A stretch of 24,647 nt of DNA, taken from positions 1-24,647 of IMG/VR virus record IMGVR_UViG_3300046373_000013. One strand, 5' to 3'. Positions 6,476 through 14,804 of this stretch are shown piece after piece; the first letter of the stretch is position 1, and each line of letters starts with the position of its first letter. The notes beneath the pieces are model-generated. The model saw only the letters and a list, made by a program, of their open reading frames with translations. It was not told where the DNA came from and ran no database searches. Both the position numbers and the translations under genes were made by a program. The DNA comes from a virus.

Positions 6476-6693
6476 CTACTGTGAGCGTAAAGAGAGGCGT
6501 TAAACCGCAGGCCCGATTTGAAAATTTACCCAACGGCACTGTATTTAGCTGGGGCGCGTGTACTACATGGTACGTCAAGGGGCTTTATCATGGTGCGTAC
6601 GCATTAGGTGGATCAAATCACGTTTCAGCGGAAACGCTGCGTGGGATTAGCCTGACGGTGGCTGCATCTGTTGAAGTCACACCGGAGATCTGA
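6472..6693 (+). CDS. Small hypothetical protein (73 aa)
   Basis: A 73-residue, beta-rich looking protein (RFENLPNGTVFSWGACTTWY, then ALGGSNHVSAETLRGI). The NGTVFSWG and GGSNHVS elements suggest a small barrel like those of phage proteins that control other factors, but this is a guess. ATG 6472 overlaps the primase stop (ATGA), with GAGG at 6464-6467. By eye it is more AT-rich than its neighbours. The next gene begins two bases after its stop. Confidence 0.72.
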   Translation: MTTVSVKRGVKPQARFENLPNGTVFSWGACTTWYVKGLYHGAYALGGSNHVSAETLRGISLTVAASVEVTPEI

Positions 6694-6694
6694 T

Positions 6695-7120
6695 ATGGCA
6701 CACCCACTGCAAACGTACCCGACCGGCTCGGCGTACATCGTGGACCGCACCAGCGCGGCGGATAAGGACCTCGTGGTCCTGTTCGAGACGTTCGAGCAGG
6801 CGCAGGAGTACATCAAGGAGGCTACGCTGATATCAGGCTGGGACATCTGCGGCCAAGACTACGGTGACGATGGCTCGCTGTTCAAGGCCATCCGCCGTGG
6901 CGACGACAACCAGATCATCGTGTGGGATTACAGTGTGTTCATCCGCTGGGTAGCGTTCACCGAACTGGCCAAAGTACTGGGTATGTCCTCGAAGATGGAG
7001 CGCATCGAGTTGTCCCGGGCGCTGGTTGATGGCGATCCAGTGGCCGCACAGAACATCGTGCGGTACACGCCTGTGTACCAACGCATGGCGGAGATCTCCG
7101 ACCTGTACATTTCATCATGA
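6695..7120 (+). CDS. Hypothetical protein between primase and helicase (141 aa)
   Basis: A 141-residue soluble protein with no recognised motif. The N-terminal half looks alpha-beta (SAYIVDRTSAAD, LVVLFETFEQAQEYIKEA). The C-terminal half is helical with a Met-rich loop. The frame is open from 6671, but ATG 6695 is chosen because it lies one base after the previous stop, with GGAGA just upstream. Its stop overlaps the next start as ATGA at 7117-7120. The location between primase and helicase suggests a replication accessory role (inference). Confidence 0.76.
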   Translation: MAHPLQTYPTGSAYIVDRTSAADKDLVVLFETFEQAQEYIKEATLISGWDICGQDYGDDGSLFKAIRRGDDNQIIVWDYSVFIRWVAFTELAKVLGMSSKMERIELSRALVDGDPVAAQNIVRYTPVYQRMAEISDLYISS

Positions 7121-7239
7121 GCGCGTTCTTCCGGTACTATCGCAATAGTATGGTTACCGCGGTGTTCTGTGATGACGTCGGCGTTCGCTATGACATTGAT
7201 TGGCTGACCTTAGAAAGCTGGGTATCCGTGGAGGATTGA
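7117..7239 (+). CDS. Micro-gene overlapping helicase start (40 aa)
   Basis: A 40-residue frame (start MSAFFRYYRNSMVTAVFC, end ESWVSVED) that fills the whole gap between the previous gene and the helicase. The start ATG overlaps the previous stop as ATGA. The stop TGA (7237-7239) overlaps the helicase ATG as TGATG. Near its end it encodes GGAGG, the helicase Shine-Dalgarno, so its translation may control helicase synthesis. It is not recognised; the double overlap is the main evidence that it is real. Confidence 0.6.
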   Translation: MSAFFRYYRNSMVTAVFCDDVGVRYDIDWLTLESWVSVED

Positions 7240-8498
7240 TGGACATTCACTTATTAGGTGCGCTGCGAGAGCGCAGTAAGTTCCGGCAGCTCAGGTCTGC
7301 CGTGCCCGACGCATTACTAGGGCAAGAGACGATTGCCATGCTGAGGTGGTACGAGGCGTACTTCGCAGCGTTCCCTGAGAAGGAGTACGTCGAGACTGAT
7401 GTGCTGCGCTCGCTGTTCACCCTGAAGGCTGGTAGCACTGCATCGCCGGAGCAGGTCACTGTGATGCGCATGCTCATGAACAAGCTGGACGAGCCAGTAG
7501 ATGCACACATCCTAGCCGGTATCACCACTCAGCTGTATGAGCGCGACTTCGCAGGGCGGGCTGCTGCCCTGCTGAATCAGTTCGACAACGGCGACGAGGT
7601 GGACATCACGTACGAGCTGAACCGGCTCGCCAGTGAGAACCTGCGCCGCCTCAGCTCCAGTACCCCGAGTTCGTACATCGACGCCCCAATTGAGGAGATC
7701 CTTGCGGACTTCGGAGAAGACCGTGGCCTGAAGCTGCCCACAGCAGCCCTCAGGGAGACGATAGCAGGGCTTCAGGGCGGGGATAGTGTGGCAGTGGCGG
7801 GTCGGCCGGACAAGGGCAAGACGAGCCTCCTAGCGGCTGCTCTGGCGGGGTTCGCTCCGCAGTTGCGCCCACTCGGTCTGGCCGGTCGCCCTATGTTGTG
7901 GCTGAACAACGAGGGTTCTGGCCGACGTATCATCCCGAGAATTTATCAGGCTGCACTGGGTATCACGTTCGAGGAGATGGTAGCCAAGAGTAACGCTGGA
8001 ACCCTGCGAGCTGAGTACTTGCAAGCAGTTGATGGGCAAGACATCCGAGTGAAGGATGCGCACGGCCTGTCCCTCGGGCAGCTGGAGCAGATCATTGAGG
8101 ACATGAACCCGTGTGTGGTTGTGTTCGATATGCTCGGGAACTTCCGGCCGCCGAAGCACGAGGGTGGGAACAAGACGGACGGACTTGAGGCGATGTGGCA
8201 GGAGGTACGGGAAATGGCTGTGCGTCACGACTTCGTGGCATTCCCGACGATCCAGATCAGCGCCGACGGCGACAACATGCTGTACCCTCCGTACTCCGCG
8301 CTCAAGGACTCCAAGACGGGTGTACAAGGTGCGTGCGATGTGATCCTGATGATGGGTGCCCTGAACCAGATCGAGATGGACACCGTGCGTGGGTTCAGCA
8401 CTCCCAAGAACAAACGGCAGATGCCGGGTAAGCCAAGCAACGTGCAGTCGCAGGTGTTCTTCAACGCCCCGACCTGCCAATTCGAGGATGGACAGTAA
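7239..8498 (+). CDS. Replicative DNA helicase, DnaB-like RecA fold (419 aa)
   Basis: A hexameric 5'-3' helicase that unwinds DNA ahead of the phage polymerase. The N-terminal ~150 residues are helical. The RecA core carries Walker A (GRPDKGKTS, K194), the H1a glutamate in LNNEGSG (E225), Walker B (CVVVFDMLGN, D297) and a Gln-containing motif (FPTIQISADGD). The primase is a separate gene, as in phiKMV-like phages. An earlier in-frame start at 7200 exists, but ATG 7239 has GGAGG about five bases upstream and overlaps the stop of the 40-aa gene. The stop overlaps the next start as TAATG. Confidence 0.93.
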   Translation: MDIHLLGALRERSKFRQLRSAVPDALLGQETIAMLRWYEAYFAAFPEKEYVETDVLRSLFTLKAGSTASPEQVTVMRMLMNKLDEPVDAHILAGITTQLYERDFAGRAAALLNQFDNGDEVDITYELNRLASENLRRLSSSTPSSYIDAPIEEILADFGEDRGLKLPTAALRETIAGLQGGDSVAVAGRPDKGKTSLLAAALAGFAPQLRPLGLAGRPMLWLNNEGSGRRIIPRIYQAALGITFEEMVAKSNAGTLRAEYLQAVDGQDIRVKDAHGLSLGQLEQIIEDMNPCVVVFDMLGNFRPPKHEGGNKTDGLEAMWQEVREMAVRHDFVAFPTIQISADGDNMLYPPYSALKDSKTGVQGACDVILMMGALNQIEMDTVRGFSTPKNKRQMPGKPSNVQSQVFFNAPTCQFEDGQ

Positions 8499-8911
8499 TG
8501 CCAAGAGCAAAGAAAGCAGGCGCGGTGCCTACCGAGTACCAGCTGCTGACCCACAAGGGCCGTCAGATCGACGAGTCGAAGTCCCCAGACTACTGCGGCT
8601 CCTGTACAATTGAGCTGCATATCGCTCAGATGGAGGATAAGAGCAGCTGGGTGCAGGGCTTTCTGGATCAGTGGTATGAGTTGGGCGGCGGTGTACCAGA
8701 CGAGCCGAAGAAAACCGCAGTTCTATTCACAGAGGAACGGCAGGCTGCCCGGGCAGCGGACAAGGCGCTGATCGCACAGTTCGCCGTCGGCCTGCTGCGT
8801 GACGGCACAGGCTCGTACGATGCTGACGACGTGGCCCTGCGGAACCGTACAAAGGATGCGCTGAACCGAGCGCGTGTGATGCTGGAAGAATTCAAGAAGT
8901 TCGAGGTGTAA
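8498..8911 (+). CDS. Hypothetical protein between helicase and ligase (137 aa)
   Basis: A 137-residue protein with a basic N-terminus (MPRAKKAG), a single CGSC pair near residue 35 and a helical C-terminal half (RQAARAADKALIAQFAVGLL, then ALNRARVMLEEFKKFEV). One CxxC pair alone does not make a zinc site. The start overlaps the helicase stop (TAATG), and the ligase starts one base after its stop. Conserved placement between helicase and ligase suggests replication support, but no family is recognised. Confidence 0.78.
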   Translation: MPRAKKAGAVPTEYQLLTHKGRQIDESKSPDYCGSCTIELHIAQMEDKSSWVQGFLDQWYELGGGVPDEPKKTAVLFTEERQAARAADKALIAQFAVGLLRDGTGSYDADDVALRNRTKDALNRARVMLEEFKKFEV

Positions 8912-8912
8912 C

Positions 8913-9866
8913 ATGGCGACTCAGCCACGATTGATCAAGCCCGACTGCCACCGCCCAGTGAACTGGAACGAGGCCGCCGTCGAGCGCTGCCTCGCAGCAC
9001 AGGGGCATGTGTACGCTCAGGTGAAGAAGGACGGCATCAGGTTCCACGCATGGCTGGATCAGGCCGAGGACGTGCGTATAGTGACGCGTGAGGGCATTGA
9101 GATCAAATCCCTTGTCGTGGTCAAGCATGGACTCGAAGGCCTCCTACAGGCGCTCCCAGAGGGCTTCGTGGTGGATGGTGAGGTAACCATCCCGGGCGTG
9201 CCGTTCGAGGAAGCCAGCGGCATCCTGCGCCGATTCGAGGCTGTATCCGTGCCGGTGCAGTTCCATGTGTGGGACACGTTCCCGCTGACCACACTGCTGG
9301 GCAGCACACCGTTCGAGCACTCGTACGACAACCGACTGGGGAACCTGATCAAGGCATTCACCCAGCAGAACACGGAGAACGTGTACGTCATCACCTGCGA
9401 GGTGTGTAGTACCATGCAGGAACTCACCAAGTTCTTCGACGATGCCCGCGAGAAGGGCGAAGAAGGGTTGGTAGTGAAGGACCCGGGCCTGCATGTCCGG
9501 AACGGCAAGGTCACCGGCCAGTGGAAGATGAAGCCCAGCGATACCTGCGACGGTAAGATCGTAGGCATTGTGTGGGGTACGCCGGGGCTAGGAAATGCCG
9601 GTAAGATCGTGGGATTCACAGTTGAGCTGGAGGACGGTACGTTGTGCGATGCCACGGGACTGACACAGGCCCGCATGGACGCGTACACGAAGGTGTGGAA
9701 TAAAGACCCCACCTCGATCCATATGTACCCAGACGGCAGCTTCACGCCGATCCTTGGCCGGTACTGTGAGGTCTCCTACATGGAGAAGACCAGAACGGGG
9801 TCGCTTCGGCATCCTAACTTCGTACAATTTCGTGATCTCGACTACGCACCGGGGATCAAATCGTAA
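8913..9866 (+). CDS. ATP-dependent DNA ligase (317 aa)
   Basis: Seals nicks by the adenylation mechanism, joining lagging-strand fragments during phage replication. Visible nucleotidyltransferase motifs are: motif I QVKKDGIR with the AMP-accepting lysine K38, motif III-like FVVDGEVTI, motif IV EEGLVVKDPG and motif V QWKMKPSD. The C-terminal ~90 residues (KIVGFTVELEDGT onward) fit the OB-fold domain. At 317 residues it is somewhat shorter than T7 ligase (about 359), which fits the minimal two-domain phage type. ATG 8913 follows the previous stop by one base, with GAGGTG upstream. The TAA stop is the start of a 22-bp repeat shared with 20378-20399. Confidence 0.95.
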   Translation: MATQPRLIKPDCHRPVNWNEAAVERCLAAQGHVYAQVKKDGIRFHAWLDQAEDVRIVTREGIEIKSLVVVKHGLEGLLQALPEGFVVDGEVTIPGVPFEEASGILRRFEAVSVPVQFHVWDTFPLTTLLGSTPFEHSYDNRLGNLIKAFTQQNTENVYVITCEVCSTMQELTKFFDDAREKGEEGLVVKDPGLHVRNGKVTGQWKMKPSDTCDGKIVGIVWGTPGLGNAGKIVGFTVELEDGTLCDATGLTQARMDAYTKVWNKDPTSIHMYPDGSFTPILGRYCEVSYMEKTRTGSLRHPNFVQFRDLDYAPGIKS

Positions 9867-9884
9867 TAGAACCGCACTCATCGT
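9863..9884 (+). repeat. 22-bp direct repeat, copy 1; candidate phage promoter
   Basis: The 22 bases from 9863 (core TAATAGAACCGCACTCATCG) are identical to 20378-20399. In both places the repeat begins with the stop codon of a gene and runs into a non-coding gap, so coding constraint does not explain it. TAATA, AACC and CACT recall T7 and T3 promoters. It precedes the DNA polymerase gene by 21 bases. Promoter activity is inferred. Confidence 0.65.
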
Positions 9885-9905
9885 CCCAGTGAGGAAGAGC
9901 AGAGT

Positions 9906-12248
9906 ATGTACAAGATACTAATTACTGACTTAGAGACGGAGAATAAGCCGTGGTATGGTCAGGTAGCATCTCCTTTCAATCCTGATAACTACATTGTAGC
10001 TCCGGGTTGGAGGGTGGATACAGTACAGGATGATGGTACTGTCACCGTTGGTGAGGTGCATCACAGGTACTTCCACTCGAAGGAAGAAGCAGACGCTGGA
10101 GCCGACTGGTTCAACGTACTGGATGACTGCCAGATCATGGTGTGTCACAACAGCATGTTCGAGCAGAAGTGGTTCCTGAGCAAGTACCGCACGGTGCTGG
10201 AGAACTTCCTGAAGCGCGGTGGGCGTATCGCCTGTACCGCCATGGGTCAGTACCTGATCAGCGGCCAGCAGGACCTGTACCCGTCCTTGGACGAGACCGC
10301 CCCACTGTACGGTGGTACGCACAAGGTCGACGGCGTGAAGATCCTGTGGCAACAGGGTAAGCTCACCAGCGAGATCGACAAGGACCTCCTGATCGAGTAC
10401 CTCGTTGGCCCGTCGGGTGACATCGACAACACTGCCCTGTGCTACTACGGGCAGATGCAGAAGCTCGAAGAGATGGGTATGACTGCCATGTTCTGGGAGC
10501 GGTGCGAGTCTCAGCTGGCGTTCGGGTACTGCGAATGGTTCGGCATGCATGTTGACCGTGAGGTTGCTGCACGTAATCAAGCCGAGCAGGAGGCCGAGAT
10601 CGCCTCCCTGACTAAGCAGCTGGAGGAACTGCTGCCGAAGGACCTGCCCGACTGGGTAGAGTTCAACTGGGGCAGCCTGTACCACATGAGTTCACTCATC
10701 TATGGTGGGCCGATCAAGGGTAGGCACCGGGTGCCGTATGACCCGCCGCAGTACGTGAAGGCAGACTACTACAAAACGGTGGCATGTGACGAGCTAATAC
10801 CCGTGGAGGACATAGCCCAGCACGGTGACATTGATCTGGTCAAGTACGCCAGCGGTAAGAACAAGGGCCAACTGAAGGTGTTCCGCGAGGACACTGCCGA
10901 GGAGAAGCTGAAGTGGGAAGACATTACTACACGACTACCGGGTTTGGTCGACCTGAACAAACTCCCTGATGTGATTAAGGCGAAGTACTTGGGCAAGCGT
11001 GCCGAGTACCGCGGTGCCCTGACTCAGTGCGACGACTCTCCGGTGTACAGCACAGCCGGTGAGGTGCTGGAAGGCCTGAAGAACTTCGTGCCTGAAGTCA
11101 AGCTCATGGTGCAGCTGGCGAAGCTGGAGAAGGACACAGGGACGTACTACCTGCGGACTGAGTACAACAAGGACGGTTCCGTCAAGGAAGTCAAGGGCAT
11201 GCTCCAGTTCGTGGGGCCGGACAACATCGTGCACCACAGCCTGAACACCACGGCCACGGTAACGACCCGACTGAGTAGCTCCCGACCGAACCTGCAGAAC
11301 CTGCCACGCTCCGACGAGGATGACGATGGTGTGGCGAAGTCCAAGGTGAAGGAGATGTTCACCAGCCGATTCGGCCCCGACGGACAGATCATTGAGGTGG
11401 ACTACAGTGCGCTGGAAGTTGTGATGCTCTGCGCCATGACCAAGGATACTGACCTGCTCAAGCTGTTGCAGGCCGGGACGGACATGCACTGCTACCGGTT
11501 GGCGTACAAGCTCGGCGAGGACTACGCCAGCGTTAAGCTGAAGTGCAAGGATGAGGACCACCCGGAGCACGGTAAGTACAAGACCATGCGGTCGGACATC
11601 AAGCCGCTGTCGTTCGCTGACCAGTACGGCGCCAGCGCCGCGGGCCTAGCGTTCAACACTGGTTGCAGCATTGAGTTCGCAGAGGAATTCCAAGCGAACG
11701 AGATGAAGCTGTTCCCGATCTCCCGTGGTTACCGTCAGGTGATCATCGACGAGGTACAGCGCACCGGGAATACCCCGGAGGGTGTGCACCGCGAGATGTA
11801 CGACAACGGCTCGTGGGGCGTGTACCGCCGTGGGTACTTCACCGGGCCTAGCACGACTCGGTACAGCTTCCGCCAGCAGAAGACTTGGGACAAGGAGACC
11901 CGGTCTGAGATCATGGCGTACAAGCCAACTCAGATGGCGAACTACCCGTTCCAAGGTGAGGCCGGGTTCATGATGTCGTCCAGTATGGGCCGCATCTGCC
12001 GCTGGCTCATCAGCAAGGACTGGTTCGACAACCAAGTGTGCTTGATCAACAACGTACACGACGCCGCGTACATGGACGCCGCGAACGCTGAGGTGGGGCG
12101 CAAGGCTGCGCTCGGAGCCAAGGCTATCATGGAGGACGCACCGAAGCACCTGACCAGACTGTGGCCCGCCTATGACATGGCCGACGTACCGTTCCCAGCA
12201 GCCGCTGAGATGGGTTCGAGCATGCAGGTGAAATACCACGTCGAGTGA
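9906..12248 (+). CDS. Family A DNA polymerase with 3'-5' exonuclease domain (780 aa)
   Basis: The replicative polymerase. The N-terminal exonuclease shows D8/E10 in ITDLETE, exo II HNSMFE (N82, with E86 where Asp is usual) and GDIDNT. The polymerase domain has the TTRLSSSRPNLQNLPR primer-template region, motif A VDYSALE (D499), motif B RSDIKPLSFADQYG (R562, K566, Y574) and motif C NVHDAAY (H718, D719). Motif C has Ala where many family A enzymes have Glu (HDE). At 780 residues it is a little longer than T7 gp5 (704). ATG 9906 follows a 39-base gap with GAGG at 9891-9894. It is the largest gene after the RNA polymerase and probably the first of the unit driven from the repeat at 9863. Confidence 0.96.
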   Translation: MYKILITDLETENKPWYGQVASPFNPDNYIVAPGWRVDTVQDDGTVTVGEVHHRYFHSKEEADAGADWFNVLDDCQIMVCHNSMFEQKWFLSKYRTVLENFLKRGGRIACTAMGQYLISGQQDLYPSLDETAPLYGGTHKVDGVKILWQQGKLTSEIDKDLLIEYLVGPSGDIDNTALCYYGQMQKLEEMGMTAMFWERCESQLAFGYCEWFGMHVDREVAARNQAEQEAEIASLTKQLEELLPKDLPDWVEFNWGSLYHMSSLIYGGPIKGRHRVPYDPPQYVKADYYKTVACDELIPVEDIAQHGDIDLVKYASGKNKGQLKVFREDTAEEKLKWEDITTRLPGLVDLNKLPDVIKAKYLGKRAEYRGALTQCDDSPVYSTAGEVLEGLKNFVPEVKLMVQLAKLEKDTGTYYLRTEYNKDGSVKEVKGMLQFVGPDNIVHHSLNTTATVTTRLSSSRPNLQNLPRSDEDDDGVAKSKVKEMFTSRFGPDGQIIEVDYSALEVVMLCAMTKDTDLLKLLQAGTDMHCYRLAYKLGEDYASVKLKCKDEDHPEHGKYKTMRSDIKPLSFADQYGASAAGLAFNTGCSIEFAEEFQANEMKLFPISRGYRQVIIDEVQRTGNTPEGVHREMYDNGSWGVYRRGYFTGPSTTRYSFRQQKTWDKETRSEIMAYKPTQMANYPFQGEAGFMMSSSMGRICRWLISKDWFDNQVCLINNVHDAAYMDAANAEVGRKAALGAKAIMEDAPKHLTRLWPAYDMADVPFPAAAEMGSSMQVKYHVE

Positions 12249-12251
12249 CCG

Positions 12252-12288
12252 CTGTACTTGCAACGCATACCTGACTTTCAAACACGAG
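12252..12288 (+). promoter_or_regulatory. Candidate regulatory motif in the gap after DNA polymerase
   Basis: CTGTACTTGCAA (12252-12263), then CTTTCAA and ACACGAG (12282-12288), lie in the 48-base gap 12249-12296. The same 12-mer, one mismatch allowed, also occurs at 2268, 5859 and 20593. The end of the motif merges with the GAGGA Shine-Dalgarno of the gene at 12297. A phage promoter or leader is possible, unproven. Confidence 0.35.
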
Positions 12289-12296
12289 GAAACAAA

Positions 12297-13097
12297 ATGT
12301 CTGTTCAAAATCTGAGCGCCCTGATCGACGAAGCCATTGAACTCCAAGAAGTGGACATGACCCAAGAGGGTTCTGGCGGCGGTGGCCTGATGCCTGAAGG
12401 CTACGCCATGGCCCGTCTGGTCACGTATATCGAGCTGGGCCAGCACCCACAGGAGTACCAAGGCAAGGCGAAGGCGCCAGCCCGCGAGGTGGTGGCAGGC
12501 TTCAAGCTGTACGGCGGCGAAGACAACTGCTACGACGGCCGCTTCATCAAGACGTTCGACCTGTCGGTGAGTAACAATCCGAAGTCGGCGCTGAAGATCC
12601 TGTTCGATCGCCTGAACTGGGAAGGCAACATGAAACACATGGCCCAAGCACTGGGCAAGGGCTTCCTTGTGCCTATCACCATCAACAAGAGCAAGACCAC
12701 CGGCAAGGAAGGCAACCGCATCAATCTGGCGGGCATCCTGCCACCGATCGATGTGGTGAGCAAGGCGAAGTACCCAATCCCTGAGTGCGAGGACAGTGAT
12801 CTCACGTACTTCTTCTTCGACAAGCCCACCACCGAGACGTGGGCGAGCCTGTTCGTCGAAGGCAACTGGGACGATGGTAAGAGCAAGAACCGCATGCAGG
12901 AGAAGATCCTTACCGCTCTGGATTACCCGGGCAGTGCGCTGGAGCAGCTCGTGAGCGGCGTGGTGCTGCCGGACCTGTCGCCGGACCCTGAGCCAGCCAA
13001 GGTAGAGACCAAGCCTGTGGAGGTTGCACCGGCGAAGGTGGCGACCACCGTGCCGAGCATGCCGTCGATGCCTGCCCTGCCAGTAATGCCGGAGTAA
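12297..13097 (+). CDS. Replication-region protein, possible ssDNA-binding protein (266 aa)
   Basis: A 266-residue soluble protein between the DNA polymerase and exonuclease genes, the place where several T7-like phages keep a single-stranded DNA-binding protein. Residues about 40-200 are beta-rich (MARLVTYIELGQHPQEYQ, VVAGFKLYGGED, FLVPITINKSK), which would fit an OB-like core. The acidic C-terminal tail typical of SSBs is absent; residues about 225-266 are instead Pro/Val-rich (VPSMPSMPALPVMPE). The assignment is inference from position and composition. The frame is open from 12258, but ATG 12297 has GAGGA six bases upstream and fits the gap. It may be one of the more strongly expressed genes, having its own leader and a good Shine-Dalgarno. 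Confidence 0.8.
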   Translation: MSVQNLSALIDEAIELQEVDMTQEGSGGGGLMPEGYAMARLVTYIELGQHPQEYQGKAKAPAREVVAGFKLYGGEDNCYDGRFIKTFDLSVSNNPKSALKILFDRLNWEGNMKHMAQALGKGFLVPITINKSKTTGKEGNRINLAGILPPIDVVSKAKYPIPECEDSDLTYFFFDKPTTETWASLFVEGNWDDGKSKNRMQEKILTALDYPGSALEQLVSGVVLPDLSPDPEPAKVETKPVEVAPAKVATTVPSMPSMPALPVMPE

Positions 13098-13100
13098 GTC

Positions 13101-14102
13101 ATGGACCTGTCCAGCATGCTGGCGGGTCTGCCTGACCAGTTTGATCGTACGGTGCAAGGCCGTACGCTCATTCTGGACAGCGACTTCCCGGCGTACCAAG
13201 CCTCGGCCACAGTGAAGAAGCTACAGACGGCCCTGACGCGCTTCCAGACCCTCGTGGAGACGGAAGTGTTCGTCACTGGGGCCGAGATGGTTCGGGTACA
13301 TCTGACCCCGCGTGGCTGTAGCAAGTGCAGGCGCAGGGACTATCCAACGGTGAAGCCCTACCAAGGGCAGCGCACGGGGCCTAAGCCGGTGCTGTTGGAG
13401 CCTCTCAGGCAGGCCATCGCCACGCACTCTTGGCCGGAGCACTGGTCAGTGTTCTCGTGGATGGACCGTGAAGCCGATGACGGCATGATGATGGACAGTT
13501 TCACGTACGGGCCGAACGGTATCGTGTCCTCGGGTGACAAGGATCTGAGCATCACACCGCATCCGTACTGGATCATCGACGAGGGCCGTCTCGACATTAT
13601 CGAGAACCGATTCGGATGGATCAAACCATCCGAGACTCCGAGCGGCACCAAGAAGGTGCTAGGGCACGGCACCAAGTTCTTCTGGGCGCAGATGCTCATG
13701 GGGGACTCCGCCGACAACGTGAAGGGCATACTGACGTACAAGGGTGCGAAGTGTGCTGCCGTGGGCGCATGGGAAGCCCTACGGAATGTACAGTCTGAGG
13801 ACGAGGCAGCGAACCTAGTGCTACGTGCGTACGCCGACATCGGGCAGGACTTCCTAGCAGAGGCCCAGTGCTTGTGGCTGCGCCGGTCGCTGGACGACTG
13901 CGCGTTCAAGTACCTCAGTGAGTTGGACCTGCACCCACAGTTACGCAAGTGGATGGAAATGCTACACGAATACCACCAGCAAGTGCTGGCACTTAAAGCA
14001 GAGCAGAAGGATGAAGAGCATGGCGAAGTTGAACCGAGCACAAGCGCGAGCATTGAAACACGAGGGGACTCTGGCACTGGACGTCTCCCGTGGGAAGACT
14101 GA
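13101..14102 (+). CDS. 5'-3' exonuclease, FEN/T7 gp6-like (333 aa)
   Basis: A structure-specific 5' nuclease that removes RNA primers and degrades host DNA. Acidic metal-binding motifs are visible: LDSDFPAY near residue 26, DREADDG (D122, E124, D126, D127), SGDKDLS (D146, D148) and MGDSADNVKG (D202, D205), the last matching the helix-hairpin-helix entry of the family. A CSKCRRR element near residue 75 is unusual and might bind metal. ATG 13101 lies three bases after the previous stop, with GGAG at 13091-13094. Its last 83 bases overlap the next gene in another frame. The C-terminal ~40 residues are charged and low in complexity. Confidence 0.92.
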   Translation: MDLSSMLAGLPDQFDRTVQGRTLILDSDFPAYQASATVKKLQTALTRFQTLVETEVFVTGAEMVRVHLTPRGCSKCRRRDYPTVKPYQGQRTGPKPVLLEPLRQAIATHSWPEHWSVFSWMDREADDGMMMDSFTYGPNGIVSSGDKDLSITPHPYWIIDEGRLDIIENRFGWIKPSETPSGTKKVLGHGTKFFWAQMLMGDSADNVKGILTYKGAKCAAVGAWEALRNVQSEDEAANLVLRAYADIGQDFLAEAQCLWLRRSLDDCAFKYLSELDLHPQLRKWMEMLHEYHQQVLALKAEQKDEEHGEVEPSTSASIETRGDSGTGRLPWED

Positions 14103-14259
14103 TCGCATCGGGGATGTCATTGCACAGGTGTGGGATGCGTACTACGCGAACGATCATCGCAGTGTGGAGAACCGGATGGCCTCTCTGCGTAAGCTCAGCC
14201 CGTACCACAGCCGTGAGCTGTACAACGAATTGAACGAGCTGATCTCAGCTCAGGAGTAA
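14020..14259 (+). CDS. Small basic helical hypothetical protein (79 aa)
   Basis: A 79-residue helical protein (start MAKLNRAQARALKHEG, then SPYHSRELYNELNELIS). It is not recognised. Two ATGs, 14011 and 14020, are close together; 14020 is preferred because AAGGA at 14006-14010 is then at a normal distance. It overlaps the end of the exonuclease gene by 83 bases, a longer overlap than usual here. The C-terminal part, beyond the overlap, is the only stretch free of another gene, so its reality depends on that portion. Confidence 0.68.
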   Translation: MAKLNRAQARALKHEGTLALDVSRGKTDRIGDVIAQVWDAYYANDHRSVENRMASLRKLSPYHSRELYNELNELISAQE

Positions 14260-14262
14260 TAC

Positions 14263-14514
14263 ATGGGCACTTTGACCGTGTTACCGGGCGGCGGGGCAGG
14301 TGGCCCCACCCCACCAGATATGAATGATGCAGCGCGCCTGCTGGAACGCGTCCTAGCCATCGCCAAGGAGAACGGTGTGGTGAACGTCGCCATTGCATGG
14401 ACGCCACCCGAGGGTGGTGCGTGCAGCTGCTACAGTGCGGAGGATGGTGGGGTGGCTCTACTGGGTGCCGTGACCGTGCTTCAAGCCCGTATGGTTCAGG
14501 AGATCCGATCGTGA
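14263..14514 (+). CDS. Small hypothetical protein (83 aa)
   Basis: An 83-residue protein with a Gly/Pro-rich N-terminus (LPGGGAGGPTPPDMNDAARL), then a helix, a strand (VVNVAIAWTPPEG) and a second helix (TVLQARMVQEIRS). The layout suggests a small alpha-beta fold of unknown function. Similar short proteins beginning LPGG...PDP are, from memory, scattered in phages. ATG 14263 has CAGGAG ending at 14254. The stop overlaps the next GTG start as GTGA. Confidence 0.73.
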   Translation: MGTLTVLPGGGAGGPTPPDMNDAARLLERVLAIAKENGVVNVAIAWTPPEGGACSCYSAEDGGVALLGAVTVLQARMVQEIRS

Positions 14515-14804
14515 CAGTAATTCGATTCTTGGCTGACTTCGCTCAGCTGTTCATGACCCGCGCTGCCAAGGAAGGTATCAATGACCTGAAGGTGGTGTAT
14601 AGCGAGGAAGACGGAAAGGCGTACGCCGACATCACCGGTCCGCAGGGTGGCGCCATCACCATTGGTGTGGAGCATCCTCTGGATGGCCTGCTGGATGCGA
14701 ACTACACCCCGGAGCTGACCCCAGACCTGTGGGAGCTGTTCCTTCGACAAGAGAAGCCTTGGCGCTTCACTGATCAGGAGATCGCGCCCGATGCAGCCAC
14801 GTAA
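14511..14804 (+). CDS. Small hypothetical protein, GTG start (97 aa)
   Basis: A 97-residue protein (start MTVIRFLADFAQLFMTRAA). A helix-rich N-terminus is followed by beta strands (LKVVYSEEDGKAYADI, AITIGVEH). The frame is open from 14397, but GTG 14511 is chosen: it overlaps the previous stop (GTGA), has AGGAG at 14498-14502, and avoids reading through the previous gene. It overlaps the endonuclease VII start by 14 bases. No family is recognised. Confidence 0.72.
   Translation: MTVIRFLADFAQLFMTRAAKEGINDLKVVYSEEDGKAYADITGPQGGAITIGVEHPLDGLLDANYTPELTPDLWELFLRQEKPWRFTDQEIAPDAAT

Noticed and set aside
11646-13199. A 517-codon reading frame on the - strand
   Set aside because: It lies opposite the DNA polymerase, the 12297 gene and part of the exonuclease gene, all well supported. 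Its translation is low in complexity and rich in His, Arg and Val, as expected of an antisense shadow in GC-rich DNA.
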